Below, piece by piece: positions 36,158 through 47,096 of a stretch of 64,000 nt of DNA; the stretch's first letter is position 1, and every line of letters starts with the position of its first letter. The translations under genes and the position numbers were made by a program. The notes below the pieces were generated by a model, which was given only the letters and a program-made list of their open reading frames with translations, did no database searches and was not told where the DNA came from. Source of the DNA: Stenotrophomonas rhizophila (GTDB taxonomy: Bacteria; Pseudomonadota; Gammaproteobacteria; Xanthomonadales; Xanthomonadaceae); assembly GCF_003651185.1 (NCBI RefSeq), contig NZ_RCDC01000005.1, forward strand, positions 186,001 to 250,000, written 5' to 3'.

Positions 36158-36673
36158 ATGTCTTTGCGCCGGTCCAACGGCTTCACACTGATCGAGTTGA
36201 TGGTCACCATCGCGGTGCTTGCCATCCTGGCAGTGATTGCGTTTCCGAGCTTCCAGGGCGTGCTGCGCTCGAACCGGGCGGCCACCACCACCAACGAGCT
36301 GATCGCTTCATTGGCGCTGGCGCGCAGCGAAGCGCTGAAGAACACCCGGGGGGCGGGGGTATGCGCCTCATCCGATGGCACCAGCTGCAACGGTGATACC
36401 TGGGGCGACGGCTGGATGGTCTGGTCCGATGCCGACGGCAGCGGCAGTTTCGATTCCGGGGAACCGGTGCTGCGGTACTCGGCTGGCTCGACCAAGATGC
36501 TGGGCAGCGAGAACAACCTGACGTTGGCCTTTGACGGCCGGGGTCGAAATCGCGCTGCATCGGCGCTGGACATCACCCTCAAGCCCGATGAGTGCGGGGA
36601 CCTGCCGCTGCAGCGCACGCTGCGGCTGTCGGCGGTGGGGCAGGTACGTGTGGAACGGGAGAGCTGCAAGTGA
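36158..36673 (+). CDS. fimT: Type IV pilus minor pilin FimT/GspH family
   Basis: 171 aa. The prepilin signal is NG-FTLIELMVTIAVLAILAVIAF, cleaved after Gly with Glu at +5. The GspH-like C-terminal domain contains paired Cys (VCASSDGTSC) and a terminal Cys. ATG 36158 follows GGGGAG. It is the first gene of the minor-pilin operon and overlaps pilV (GTGA). Confidence 0.9.
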   Translation: MSLRRSNGFTLIELMVTIAVLAILAVIAFPSFQGVLRSNRAATTTNELIASLALARSEALKNTRGAGVCASSDGTSCNGDTWGDGWMVWSDADGSGSFDSGEPVLRYSAGSTKMLGSENNLTLAFDGRGRNRAASALDITLKPDECGDLPLQRTLRLSAVGQVRVERESCK

Positions 36674-37134
36674 CGGCAAGACATCTTGGCGCGCGGCGCG
36701 CAGGGCAGGGCGGCTTCACCATGATCGAGGTGCTGATCGCGATCGTGGTGATGAGCATCGGCCTGCTTGGTTTCGCGCTGCTGCAGACGATGAACGTGCG
36801 GTTCGTGCAAAGCGCGAATTTCCGCACCCAGGCGACCAACCTCAGCTACGAGCTGCTGGACCAGATCCGGATCAACCGCGTCGCCGCGACGAACTACGTA
36901 GGCACCTACGCGGCCACCACCAAGGCCGCCGATTGCAAATCGCCGATCGGCGCCAAGATCACCAAGGATCAGTACATGACGGACTGGCGCTGCCGGCTGG
37001 GCAAGGCCCTGGGCGATGAAGCCAGTGCCAAGGTGACCCGCAGCGGCGATGAAGTGACGGTCAGCGTGAGCTGGGGCGACGAGCGCTGGCTGGATGCCGC
37101 AGACACCACCTTTGCGGCGAGGACCCAGCTGTGA
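36670..37134 (+). CDS. pilV: Type IV pilus minor pilin PilV
   Basis: 154 aa from a GTG that overlaps the fimT stop. The prepilin signal is QGG-FTMIEVLIAIVVMSIGLLG. PilV is part of the priming/tip complex. A longer upstream frame overlaps fimT and is not used. Confidence 0.9.
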   Translation: MTARHLGARRAGQGGFTMIEVLIAIVVMSIGLLGFALLQTMNVRFVQSANFRTQATNLSYELLDQIRINRVAATNYVGTYAATTKAADCKSPIGAKITKDQYMTDWRCRLGKALGDEASAKVTRSGDEVTVSVSWGDERWLDAADTTFAARTQL

Positions 37135-38324
37135 TGCGCGCCATGTCGTCCCGAGAACGCGTACGCGGTCTTTCGCTGATCGAGTTGATGATCGCCATGG
37201 TCATCGGCCTGGTCCTGCTGTTGGGCCTGATGCAGGTGTTCGCCGCTTCGCGCACGGCCTCGCGCCTCTCGGAAGGGTTGGCGCGCGTGCAGGAGAATGG
37301 CCGTTTCGCGATGGACTTCCTGCAGCGTGATCTGCGCATGGCCGGCCACTTCGGTTGCGTCAACGACCAGAGTCACAACGTGCAGAGCCCTGGCTCGATG
37401 CATACGACGTTCGATGCCGGCGGCCACCCGGCGCTGGATTTCATGCAGTCCATCCAGGGCTTCGAGGCCGCCGATACCAAGCCCGGCGACCCGTTGACCC
37501 TCAGTGCCACACCGTCGACCGGCGGCATCGAGTACACCCCGGCGCTGCCGACGGAATACGCCGCAGCGCTGACCAATCGGGTGGACGGCAGCGACATCGT
37601 CGCGCTCCGGTTTCTGGTGCCCGATGGTGTCCCGGTCACCGTGGTGGGGGGCACGGACGACAAGCCCGTGTTCAATTTCGACAGCAGCCGTTGGGCCGTT
37701 CTCCAAAGTGGTGTGGAAGCGCCGGGCCTGTTCGGTGTCGCCGACTGCCTGACCGCCACCATGTTCCAGGCAAGCGCGGTGAGTGGGTCTGCCGGTACCG
37801 TGACGTTCGAGTCCGCGCCGAACAACACCGGCAGCTTCACCAGCCTCTATACGCCGGGCCAGGCCATGCTGTACCGCGCGGAGAGCGTGGTCTATTACAT
37901 CGGCTACGACGCCACCACCAAGCAGAGTTCGCTCTATCGCGTGCGGTTTTCGGCCAAACCCGGTGAAGCCCTGGTCGCGGGTACGCCGGAAGCATTGGTG
38001 GAGGGGGTCCGCAACATGCAGCTGCTGTATGGGCAGGATCGCTCGCTCAGCGCCGCCTCGCCGCCCACCGGCTACATCGATCGGCAGGGAACCGCTGCCG
38101 ACGTGGATGCCTCGATCACGCCGGCCGCCGATGCGTGGCGCCGGGTCGGGTCAGTGCAGCTGGGCCTGGTGCTGGAAAGCCCGGATCCGTCAGCCGCAGC
38201 GCAGGCCAACGCGGATGCGGCGTTGACAGCCATGGGCGTCACCTTCACCGCGCCGACGGACGGTCGTTTCCGGACGGTCTATCAAACCACGATCGCCGTA
38301 CGTAATCGCCTTTATGGCAATTGA
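37134..38324 (+). CDS. pilW: Type IV pilus assembly protein PilW
   Basis: 396 aa. The prepilin signal is RG-LSLIELMIAMVIGLVLLLG, with Leu instead of Phe at +1. A large C-terminal domain is typical of PilW. The ATG shares its A with the pilV stop; a GTG one codon upstream is the alternative. Confidence 0.9.
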   Translation: MRAMSSRERVRGLSLIELMIAMVIGLVLLLGLMQVFAASRTASRLSEGLARVQENGRFAMDFLQRDLRMAGHFGCVNDQSHNVQSPGSMHTTFDAGGHPALDFMQSIQGFEAADTKPGDPLTLSATPSTGGIEYTPALPTEYAAALTNRVDGSDIVALRFLVPDGVPVTVVGGTDDKPVFNFDSSRWAVLQSGVEAPGLFGVADCLTATMFQASAVSGSAGTVTFESAPNNTGSFTSLYTPGQAMLYRAESVVYYIGYDATTKQSSLYRVRFSAKPGEALVAGTPEALVEGVRNMQLLYGQDRSLSAASPPTGYIDRQGTAADVDASITPAADAWRRVGSVQLGLVLESPDPSAAAQANADAALTAMGVTFTAPTDGRFRTVYQTTIAVRNRLYGN

Positions 38325-38331
38325 GGCTTCC

Positions 38332-38814
38332 ATGGCATCGCGTCCAAAACCCTTTGTCGCACCGCGCCGCCAGAACGGTGCCGTGCTGTATGTCGCCCTC
38401 ATCATATTGATCCTGCTTGCCCTTCTCGGCGTAGCAGGCATGCAGGTGACCGGCATGCAGGAGCGCATGGCGGCCAACTACCTGCGCACCAACCTGGCCT
38501 TCCAGAATGCCGAGGCTGATGCACGCACGCTGGAGAACACCATCGATACCGACCTGGCGGCCGGCGGAACCTACACGGCAAAGCAGGAAGAGTGCAGCCC
38601 GATCTTCGATCCCCTGACCTGGGCCGACGGGACCTCTGATGCCAAGGCGAGCTATACCCGGCGCCTGGACAAGTGCTTCGCAGCCTCCAGTGCGCGCGTG
38701 GGTGAGCGTCAGAACGAAGAGACCGGCAACATCTACCAGATCACTGCACTGGCCAGTGACGAACCGACCAATCCCTCGGCCAGTGCGGTCGTCGACACGA
38801 TCTATATCCCATGA
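38332..38814 (+). CDS. pilX: Type IV pilus minor pilin PilX
   Basis: 160 aa. The N-terminus RQNGAVLYVALIILILLALLGVAGMQ is the PilX type, in which Ala replaces Phe at +1 and the +5 Glu is absent. The next conserved block is MAANYLRTNLAFQNAEA. ATG 38332 follows GAGG; ATG 38314 inside pilW is possible. It overlaps pilY1 by 4 bp. Confidence 0.88.
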   Translation: MASRPKPFVAPRRQNGAVLYVALIILILLALLGVAGMQVTGMQERMAANYLRTNLAFQNAEADARTLENTIDTDLAAGGTYTAKQEECSPIFDPLTWADGTSDAKASYTRRLDKCFAASSARVGERQNEETGNIYQITALASDEPTNPSASAVVDTIYIP

Positions 38815-41800
38815 CCTCTGATCGCTTCCATTTCAGCAAGCGCACGATCAACTGGCTGCGCATTGGCTTCCTTGTCATCGCGGTGGGCTTCCTGCTCAGT
38901 CGCGTCGTGCCGCTGCGCGCCGCGCTGGGCGACTACGACATCGCGCAGGAGCCGCTGTATACCAAGCAGAGCCAGCCGCCGCTGATGATGATGGTGATGT
39001 CGCGCGATGAGCAGCTGTTCAACAAGGCCTACAGCGATTACAGCGATCTGGACGGTGACAAGATCATCGATACCACGTACCAGGACAAGTTCCCGTACGA
39101 AGGCTATTTCGATTCAAAACTCTGCTACAGCTACACCAGCAATCACTTCAAGGCATCAGGTCCGGCGACCGGCACCAACGGGCACAGCTGTGGTGGCACG
39201 GGCTGGTCGGGCAACTTCCTCAACTGGGTGACCATGAGCCGGCTGGACGTGATGCGCTACGTCCTCTACGGCGGCCAACGCTCCACCGATGATGCGGCCA
39301 AGACGGTCCTGGAGCGCGCGCAGATTCCCAGCGACCTGCATGCCTGGGTCAAGGTATATGCCGGCGCCGATATCAACAGCTTCACGCCATTGACCTCGAC
39401 CACATCCTTCTGCAACGCAAGCATCAGTGCCAACGGCGCGCCGTTGATGCGGGTGGCCGGTGGCAACTGGTCCGAGTGGGCGTCCACGGCTTCGTATCAG
39501 TGTGGCGTCAACCGTACCGGCGAGGGTGGAGCGGATACGCCCAAGGCGACGACCGACTACGACGTCCGGGTGGAAGTTTGTGACCCCGCCAATGATGCGC
39601 ATCGCGAGAGCTTCTGCCGCAAGTACAACGATGGCACCAAGGATCACTATAAGCCCAGCGGCCTGCTGCAGGCCTACGGTGAAAGCGGGCGCTTGCGTTT
39701 CGGCCTGGTGAGCGGCACCTATTCCCACCCGCGCGATGGCGGGGTCCTGCGCAGGAACATCGGCAAGATCGCCGGCAACGGCAGCAAGCTGTGTGATGCC
39801 GGCGATGAGATCAACCTGGCCACCGGGCAGTTCTGTCTGGCGCGCAACAGCGGGACGGAGGGCATCATCAACACGATGTCCAACTTCCGCATCGATCAGT
39901 GGAACTGGAGCAACAACTGGAACGACTGCAACGACTACAGCATCCTCAATCGCCAGGGTTTTGGTGATCGCGGCAACCTGCTGGACCCGGGCACGTCGGG
40001 TGACAAGGCCAAGAAGTGCAGTGCGTGGGGCAATCCGCTGGCCGAGATGTATGCCGAGGCACTGCGCTACGTCGGTGCCGGCACGAAGGTGTATGACGAC
40101 ACCGGCGATCTGTCCGGACTGCCCGTCGGTGTGGAGTGGAAAGATCCCTATCGGAGCCCTGCGCAGGGCGGAAATTCGTACTGCGCGACCTGCAACATCC
40201 TGGTGATGTCCTCGGGTCTGCCGTCCTTTGACAGTGACAACGTCGGCTCGGTCCCGCATCTTGCCTCGGCGGAGTCCGCCACGGATGCGCTTGGCGCCGC
40301 TGAAGGCATCAATGGCAAGCGCTACCTGGCCGGGCGCGTCACCGCAACGCCGCGTTACGCATCGATCAATACGCACGAGGATATCTGCCAGGCGCTGGAG
40401 GTGAACCAGCTCAGCCTGGTCCGCGGTATCTGCCCGGACATTCCGTCCACCGAAGGCAGCTATCTGATCGCGGGCCTGGCCAAGGCGGCCGCCGAGACGG
40501 ACCTGCGGCCGGGCCTGGCAGGAAAGCCGGGCGATTACAAGGTCACGGCGACCACGTATACGGTGGCCATGTCCGAGAACCTGCCCAAGTTCGACATCAG
40601 CGTCGCAGGCGGCACGATTTCGCTGTCTCCTCTTTGCCAGGCCAACAACGAGGGTGGCGCAGGTTTCAACAGCAATGGCTGGCGCAGTTGCTTCCTGGGC
40701 TCGGTGGGCATCGGGACCAAAGAGGCGGCGGTCGGGCCCAAACGCGTCTACGGGCGCCCGTACCGTGCCGACGGAAAGTCCGGCAGTTTCTCGCTGGTCT
40801 GGGAGGATTCGCTCTGGGGCAACGACCATGACAACGACGTTGTGACCATGATGAGTTACTGCGTCGGCGCAGCCTGTGGCGACAAGGCGGGCATCGCGGA
40901 CATGTGCTGGCGTTCGCCGAACAATACCGTGTGCTCCAACGAACTGTTGAGTGCGACCATCGGCGAAGACGAGGTGCTGGTGCGCCTTGAGAATCTGTCG
41001 GCGTATGCAGGCAATGCGATGCTGACCGGCTATACCATCGTTGGCTCCAATGCGGCCAACAACGTGCAGCGTCTGCTGCTGCGTCCTGGCAACAGCAATG
41101 GCTCGGTGCTCAGCTCCACCGAGAACCCGCCGAATAACTGGACCAAGCCTTCGGTGGTGCGCTACAAGCTCAGCGGATCCCAGGCCAACCAGTTGCAGAG
41201 TCCGCTCTGGTACGCCGCCAAGTACGGTGTCCCGAGTGGCAAGTGGGACACCAAGGTGCCGGGCACGCCGGACAACTACTTCCTGGCACGTAACCCGGCC
41301 GCGCTCAAGGCTGCCCTGGAGGCGATCTTCGAGAGTGCAGCCGAGGGGGACGCGCCGGTGGCTGGCGGCGGGTCCGGTGCGCGTATCAATGCGGGCTCGT
41401 TCACGGTCTCGGCCAGTTACAAGGTCGCCTCCGGAACGAATGACTGGGTGGGGGATGTCGTTGCCAGCAAGGTGTCCGACACGGGAACCGATGACATCGA
41501 GCTGTGGCGCGCTTCGACCAAGATGAGTTCCAGTGGCCGCACCATCGTCATGGCAACCTCGCCGACCACGGTCAATGGGAGCGGGGCGCTGGTGCCGGTG
41601 GCGGCCGCACCGTTCGAAGCAAACGATGTCCCGGGTGCGGACCGCAAGGCCCAGTTGGCCAACATGGGCTTCAGCAGCTCGATTCCCGACTGGTTCGGCT
41701 CGCACAGCGTGGCCGATCTGGTGAACTACCTGAAAGGCTCGGCCATCAGCGGCTTCCGCTCGCGTGGCTCGATTCTTGGCGATATCGTCAACTCCACCAC

Positions 41801-43394
41801 CGAGATCGTGTCCACGGCCGACAACTACGGCTATGGCGCGTGGGGCTCCACGCCCACCTGGAAAGCGACGCTGGCGACCCGGTACAACGACTACCTGACC
41901 GCGAAGAAGAGCCGGAGCACCATGGTGTATGTCGGCGCGAACGACGGCATGCTGCACGCCTTCGACGCCTCCACCGGCACAACGGCGGGTAATGAACTCT
42001 TCGCGTTCATTCCGTCCGCATCGCTGCAACACATGGCCGAGCTGGCCAATCCGACCTATTCGCATCGGTACTACGTGGATGGCGCGCTGACCTCGTCGGA
42101 CGTCTATTACGGCGATGCCTGGCATACCGTGCTGGTCGGCTCCACCGGTGCCGGTGGCGCCACCCGCGCGCCCAATGCAGAGGCTGTCGGCAACGGCGCG
42201 GTGTTCGGCTTGAACATCAGCAATCCGGGGGCTTTCACCAAGGATGACGTGCTGTGGGAAGTCTCGGGCAAGACCGATTCGGACATGGGCTTCGCGCTGG
42301 GCAAGCCGGTGATCGTTCCGGTCGCCGGCAGCGCGGCTGACAGCGCGCCGCGTTTCGTGGCGATCTTCGGCAACGGCGTGAATGCATCCAGTGGCAAGCC
42401 GGTGCTGTTCGTGGTGGATATCCAGACCGGGCAGGTGCTCAAGCGGCTGTCGCCCAGCGGCAGCGGCTATGCGCTGCGCAACGGCCTGATCAACGTCGCC
42501 CCGGTGGCCGCCTACAACAACAACGGGATCGCCGACACCGTCTATGGCGGTGACATGCAGGGCAACCTGTGGAAGTTCGACCTCCGCGATCCAGATCCCA
42601 GCAAGTGGGCCGTGGCCTACAGTGGCGCGCCGCTGTTCACCGCCAGCCGCAACAGTGTCGCCCAGCCGATCATGGGGGGGCTGGAGGTCTCCAAGGCGGC
42701 CGGGCGTGGCTACAACATCGTGTTCGGCACCGGTCAGTACTTCACCAATGACGACAATTCCGTGAGTTCGTCTTCGCCGGTGCAATCGCTGTACGGCGTC
42801 TGGGACAACATGAGCTCGACGATTGGCGGGCGCGGTGACCTGATCTCGCAGCAGATCACCTCGCGTGCCGGAAGCGGGGGGTACTCGCTGCGGGATGTCA
42901 GCAGCAACGCCGTCAATTATGTGAGCCAGCGCGGCTGGTATACCGACCTGATCGTCGGCGACGTGGTGGCCGGTGAGCGCTTCGTTGGCTATCCGACCAT
43001 CCAGGACCGCAAGGTGGTATTCACCACCTACGAGCCGGGGCAGGCAGTCTGCGGCGGCGGTGGCGGCACCAACTGGATGTACTCGCTTGATCTGCTCACC
43101 GGCGCTGGATCGATGACAGGCCTCAGTCTGGACATCGGGGGCGATTCGCTGTGCACAGGCAACTGCGGCGGCATCGCGCTGACCAAGGGCGGGGCCACCA
43201 ATAGCGGCCCACCAGTGAAGGACAGCAACATCTTCGTGCCCAAGTTGACCCCGTGCGACCCGACCAAGGCCACCTGCACGGTGGATGAGTTGATCAAGGC
43301 CAACCAGTGCACCTTCGTGCTGCGTGCACCGGGTGCGGATCCGCTGTACATGCCGCGCCCCTGCGGACGCCAGTCCTGGCGGCAGGTGCGCTGA
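38811..43394 (+). CDS. pilY1: Type IV pilus tip adhesin/assembly protein PilY1
   Basis: 1527 aa. The N-terminus has a long signal/anchor (WLRIGFLVIAVGFLLS). A C-terminal beta-propeller is recognised by VYVGANDGMLHAFDA, YYVDGALTSSDVYYG and VYGGDMQGNLWKFDL. A calcium-type loop DLDGDKIID (residues 79-87, DxDxDxxxD) lies near the N-terminus. The usual propeller calcium loop is altered to YNNNGIADTVY. No DxSxS metal-site motif of a von Willebrand A domain was seen. It is Cys-rich in the first half. It controls pilus extension and surface attachment. Position between pilX and pilE is canonical. Confidence 0.92.
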   Translation: MTSDRFHFSKRTINWLRIGFLVIAVGFLLSRVVPLRAALGDYDIAQEPLYTKQSQPPLMMMVMSRDEQLFNKAYSDYSDLDGDKIIDTTYQDKFPYEGYFDSKLCYSYTSNHFKASGPATGTNGHSCGGTGWSGNFLNWVTMSRLDVMRYVLYGGQRSTDDAAKTVLERAQIPSDLHAWVKVYAGADINSFTPLTSTTSFCNASISANGAPLMRVAGGNWSEWASTASYQCGVNRTGEGGADTPKATTDYDVRVEVCDPANDAHRESFCRKYNDGTKDHYKPSGLLQAYGESGRLRFGLVSGTYSHPRDGGVLRRNIGKIAGNGSKLCDAGDEINLATGQFCLARNSGTEGIINTMSNFRIDQWNWSNNWNDCNDYSILNRQGFGDRGNLLDPGTSGDKAKKCSAWGNPLAEMYAEALRYVGAGTKVYDDTGDLSGLPVGVEWKDPYRSPAQGGNSYCATCNILVMSSGLPSFDSDNVGSVPHLASAESATDALGAAEGINGKRYLAGRVTATPRYASINTHEDICQALEVNQLSLVRGICPDIPSTEGSYLIAGLAKAAAETDLRPGLAGKPGDYKVTATTYTVAMSENLPKFDISVAGGTISLSPLCQANNEGGAGFNSNGWRSCFLGSVGIGTKEAAVGPKRVYGRPYRADGKSGSFSLVWEDSLWGNDHDNDVVTMMSYCVGAACGDKAGIADMCWRSPNNTVCSNELLSATIGEDEVLVRLENLSAYAGNAMLTGYTIVGSNAANNVQRLLLRPGNSNGSVLSSTENPPNNWTKPSVVRYKLSGSQANQLQSPLWYAAKYGVPSGKWDTKVPGTPDNYFLARNPAALKAALEAIFESAAEGDAPVAGGGSGARINAGSFTVSASYKVASGTNDWVGDVVASKVSDTGTDDIELWRASTKMSSSGRTIVMATSPTTVNGSGALVPVAAAPFEANDVPGADRKAQLANMGFSSSIPDWFGSHSVADLVNYLKGSAISGFRSRGSILGDIVNSTTEIVSTADNYGYGAWGSTPTWKATLATRYNDYLTAKKSRSTMVYVGANDGMLHAFDASTGTTAGNELFAFIPSASLQHMAELANPTYSHRYYVDGALTSSDVYYGDAWHTVLVGSTGAGGATRAPNAEAVGNGAVFGLNISNPGAFTKDDVLWEVSGKTDSDMGFALGKPVIVPVAGSAADSAPRFVAIFGNGVNASSGKPVLFVVDIQTGQVLKRLSPSGSGYALRNGLINVAPVAAYNNNGIADTVYGGDMQGNLWKFDLRDPDPSKWAVAYSGAPLFTASRNSVAQPIMGGLEVSKAAGRGYNIVFGTGQYFTNDDNSVSSSSPVQSLYGVWDNMSSTIGGRGDLISQQITSRAGSGGYSLRDVSSNAVNYVSQRGWYTDLIVGDVVAGERFVGYPTIQDRKVVFTTYEPGQAVCGGGGGTNWMYSLDLLTGAGSMTGLSLDIGGDSLCTGNCGGIALTKGGATNSGPPVKDSNIFVPKLTPCDPTKATCTVDELIKANQCTFVLRAPGADPLYMPRPCGRQSWRQVR

Positions 43395-43417
43395 TGACCT
43401 TCATGACGAGAGCCCCC

Positions 43418-43834
43418 ATGCAGACCGCTTTGCGCCGCCGGGTCGCCGGTTTCACCCTGATCGAGCTGATGATTACGGTGGCCGTGGTGGCCATCCTTGC
43501 CACCATCGCCATGCCGGCCTACCAGGACTCCGTGCGGAAATCCCGGCGCGCCCAGGCCAAGGCCGATCTGGTGGAACTGGCCCAGAACCTGGAGCGTTAC
43601 CACACGGTCCAGAACACGTACGCCACCGCCACGCTGCAGTTCACCCAGTCACCGCGCGATGGCACCGCACATTACACCCTGTCTTTCGACAAGGACCCGA
43701 CGGCGAGTACGTTCGGTATCCAGGCCGTCCCGGTGGCCGGCGGAACCCAGGCGAAGGACAAGTGCGGCACGTTGGCGCTGGATCAGGCGGGGCGCAAGAA
43801 GCCCACTGAAAAGACCGTCTCCGGGTGCTGGTGA
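43418..43834 (+). CDS. pilE: Type IV pilus minor pilin PilE
   Basis: 138 aa. The prepilin signal is VAG-FTLIELMITVAVVAILATIAMPAY, and the C-terminal disulfide pair is in KCGTLALDQ and SGCW. The start with GAGAG upstream (43418, MQTALRRR) is preferred; ATG 43394, overlapping the pilY1 stop, and 43403 are alternatives. It closes the fimT-pilE operon. Confidence 0.9.
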   Translation: MQTALRRRVAGFTLIELMITVAVVAILATIAMPAYQDSVRKSRRAQAKADLVELAQNLERYHTVQNTYATATLQFTQSPRDGTAHYTLSFDKDPTASTFGIQAVPVAGGTQAKDKCGTLALDQAGRKKPTEKTVSGCW

Positions 43835-43865
43835 CGCTGGCATATCGCGGGTTGTGTGGGAGTGC

Positions 43866-43895
43866 TTGCATCACACTGCCGATGCTGGCTAGAAT
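43866..43895 (+). promoter_or_regulatory. Promoter of tRNA-Asn
   Basis: TTGCAT, 18-base spacer, TAGAAT, ending 9 bp before the tRNA. Confidence 0.6.
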
Positions 43896-43904
43896 GCGCA
43901 CCCC

Positions 43905-43981
43905 GCCCGAATAGCTCAGCCGGTTAGAGCACTTGACTGTTAATCAGGGGGTCGTTGGTTCGAGTCCAACTTCGGGCGCCA
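43905..43981 (+). tRNA. tRNA-Asn (GTT)
   Basis: A full cloverleaf is seen: acceptor GCCCGAA/TTCGGGC, D-loop AGCTCAGCCGGTTAGAGC, anticodon loop CTGTTAA with GTT, T-loop GGTTCGAGTCC, discriminator G and encoded CCA. Confidence 0.96.
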
Positions 43982-43988
43982 GATCTGC

Positions 43989-44022
43989 AAAAGCCGCGAG
44001 CAATCGCGGCTTTTGCTTTTTG
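43989..44022 (+). terminator. Terminator after tRNA-Asn
   Basis: AAAAGCCGCGA, loop GCAA, TCGCGGCTTTT, then GCTTTTTG. Confidence 0.88.
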
Positions 44023-44050
44023 TGTTTCCGCGCGGCGGGCAACGCGTGCC

Positions 44051-44576
44051 TCAGCAGGCCACGGGACCACGCGGCCGCTCGCTGCGTATCCGGCCTGCAA
44101 GGCTGACCACCACCTTCCCTTGGGAGGCGCCGTCCAGGCAGAAGGTGACTGACTGATTGCTGCCATTCAGCCGCCCATCCGGCCGGAATTGGATGCGGGG
44201 CTTGGACTGACTCCCCCCCGGCGCTCAGCCGCGAGCGGGCGTGCTGCTGCACCAGCAGGTGACCTGCGGAGGGAGCCTCGGCCGAGGAGGGCGTTGCGGG
44301 GGCATAGAGCACCCAGCCCCGGCTCCAGTTCCGGCCGCACGTCACGCCATCGTCAGTGGGGCAGACCGCGATCGGGCGCCGTTCGGTGATCGCCGTGTTG
44401 CGCGCGGTCGCCAACGCCGAGGCCAGCTGCATGCGCAGGCTGTCGGCCTGCAGGCGTTCCCGGGTCTGCTTGATGGCCGGCAGGGCCATGCCCGTGAGCA
44501 CGGCCATGACCGCCATCGCGATCAGCGACTGGATCAGCGTCACGCCGGCGCAGGTGGCTGGGCGGGAGTGTTTCAC
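44051..44576 (-). pseudogene. Second FimT/GspH-like minor pilin gene, frameshifted in a C7/G7 tract
   Basis: From GTG 44576 (MKHSRPATCAG) the frame encodes a prepilin segment (GVTLIQSLIAMAVMAVLTGM) and GspH-type blocks (ARNTAITERRPIAVCPTDD) as far as LSAGG. There a run of seven C on the plus strand (44213-44219) shifts the frame. With six C the sequence would continue QSKPRIQFRPDGRLNGSNQS, then FCLDGASQGKVVVSL, ending PRGPVAC and a stop at 44051, which is a perfect family C-terminus. As written, the frame runs on to 43944 through the terminator and tRNA. The +5 Glu is replaced by Gln. Either a true slip, a phase-variable tract or a sequencing error explains it. Confidence 0.8.
44213..44219 (-). 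repeat. G7 homopolymer tract inside the pilin gene
   Basis: Seven G on the coding (minus) strand. One base less would restore the reading frame. Confidence 0.85.
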
Positions 44577-44731
44577 GGTGACCGTCCAGGAGGGGGCAGG
44601 CAACCTTCACTCTGGCGGCCCGAAGGCCCCGCCGCCGCCGGTTCATGCCGCGTTTTGCTGTCGGCACTCCCCTCAACAGGCCGTCACCAACCCGGCCGTT
44701 ATACTGAAGGCTTCCCGGCAGTGGCGGCACC

Positions 44732-46762
<2,031 letters not shown>

Positions 46763-46770
46763 ACACCACG

Positions 46771-46789
46771 TTGTGAAATATCTTCACAA
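46771..46789. promoter_or_regulatory. Inverted repeat after uvrB, upstream of tRNA-Val promoter
   Basis: TTGTGAA and TTCACAA flank ATATC. It sits 6-24 bases before the tRNA-Val -35 box, so it could be an operator or a weak terminator for uvrB (followed by AAGTG, no T-run). Confidence 0.35.
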
Positions 46790-46794
46790 AAGTG

Positions 46795-46823
46795 TTGCGC
46801 TTTCCGGGGGGCGTCCGTAATAT
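46795..46823 (+). promoter_or_regulatory. Promoter of tRNA-Val
   Basis: TTGCGC, 17-base spacer with a GC-rich discriminator downstream, TAATAT. Confidence 0.65.
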
Positions 46824-46869
46824 ACGCGGCCTGCACCGACGCATTCGCAGCGGGGCAGGAAAGCAAAAC

Positions 46870-46944
46870 GGGCGGTTAGCTCAGCGGTAGAGCACTACCT
46901 TGACATGGTAGGGGTCACAGGTTCGAACCCTGTACCGCCCACCA
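46870..46944 (+). tRNA. tRNA-Val (GAC)
   Basis: Acceptor GGGCGGT/ACCGCCC, anticodon loop CTTGACATG with GAC, T-arm GGTTCGAACCC, discriminator A, encoded CCA. Confidence 0.96.
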
Positions 46945-46976
46945 CTTCAGTCCCGGAGACTGTCGTGGCACAACAG

Positions 46977-47004
46977 AAAAGCCAGCCCTCGGGTTGGCTT
47001 TTTT
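46977..47004 (+). terminator. Terminator after tRNA-Val
   Basis: AAAAGCCAGCC, loop CTCG, GGTTGGCTTTTTT. Confidence 0.88.
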
Positions 47005-47096
47005 GCTATGTGCATTTCCTGACAACGCCCTGCATGCTGCACTGATACCCCGCACTGCGCCCACGGTCGACACTCAGGGTTTCCTGGGTGCTGCAC

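Noticed and set aside
39156..42785. A 1209-codon minus-strand open frame
   Set aside because: It mirrors pilY1, crosses its conserved domains and has the same shadow composition.
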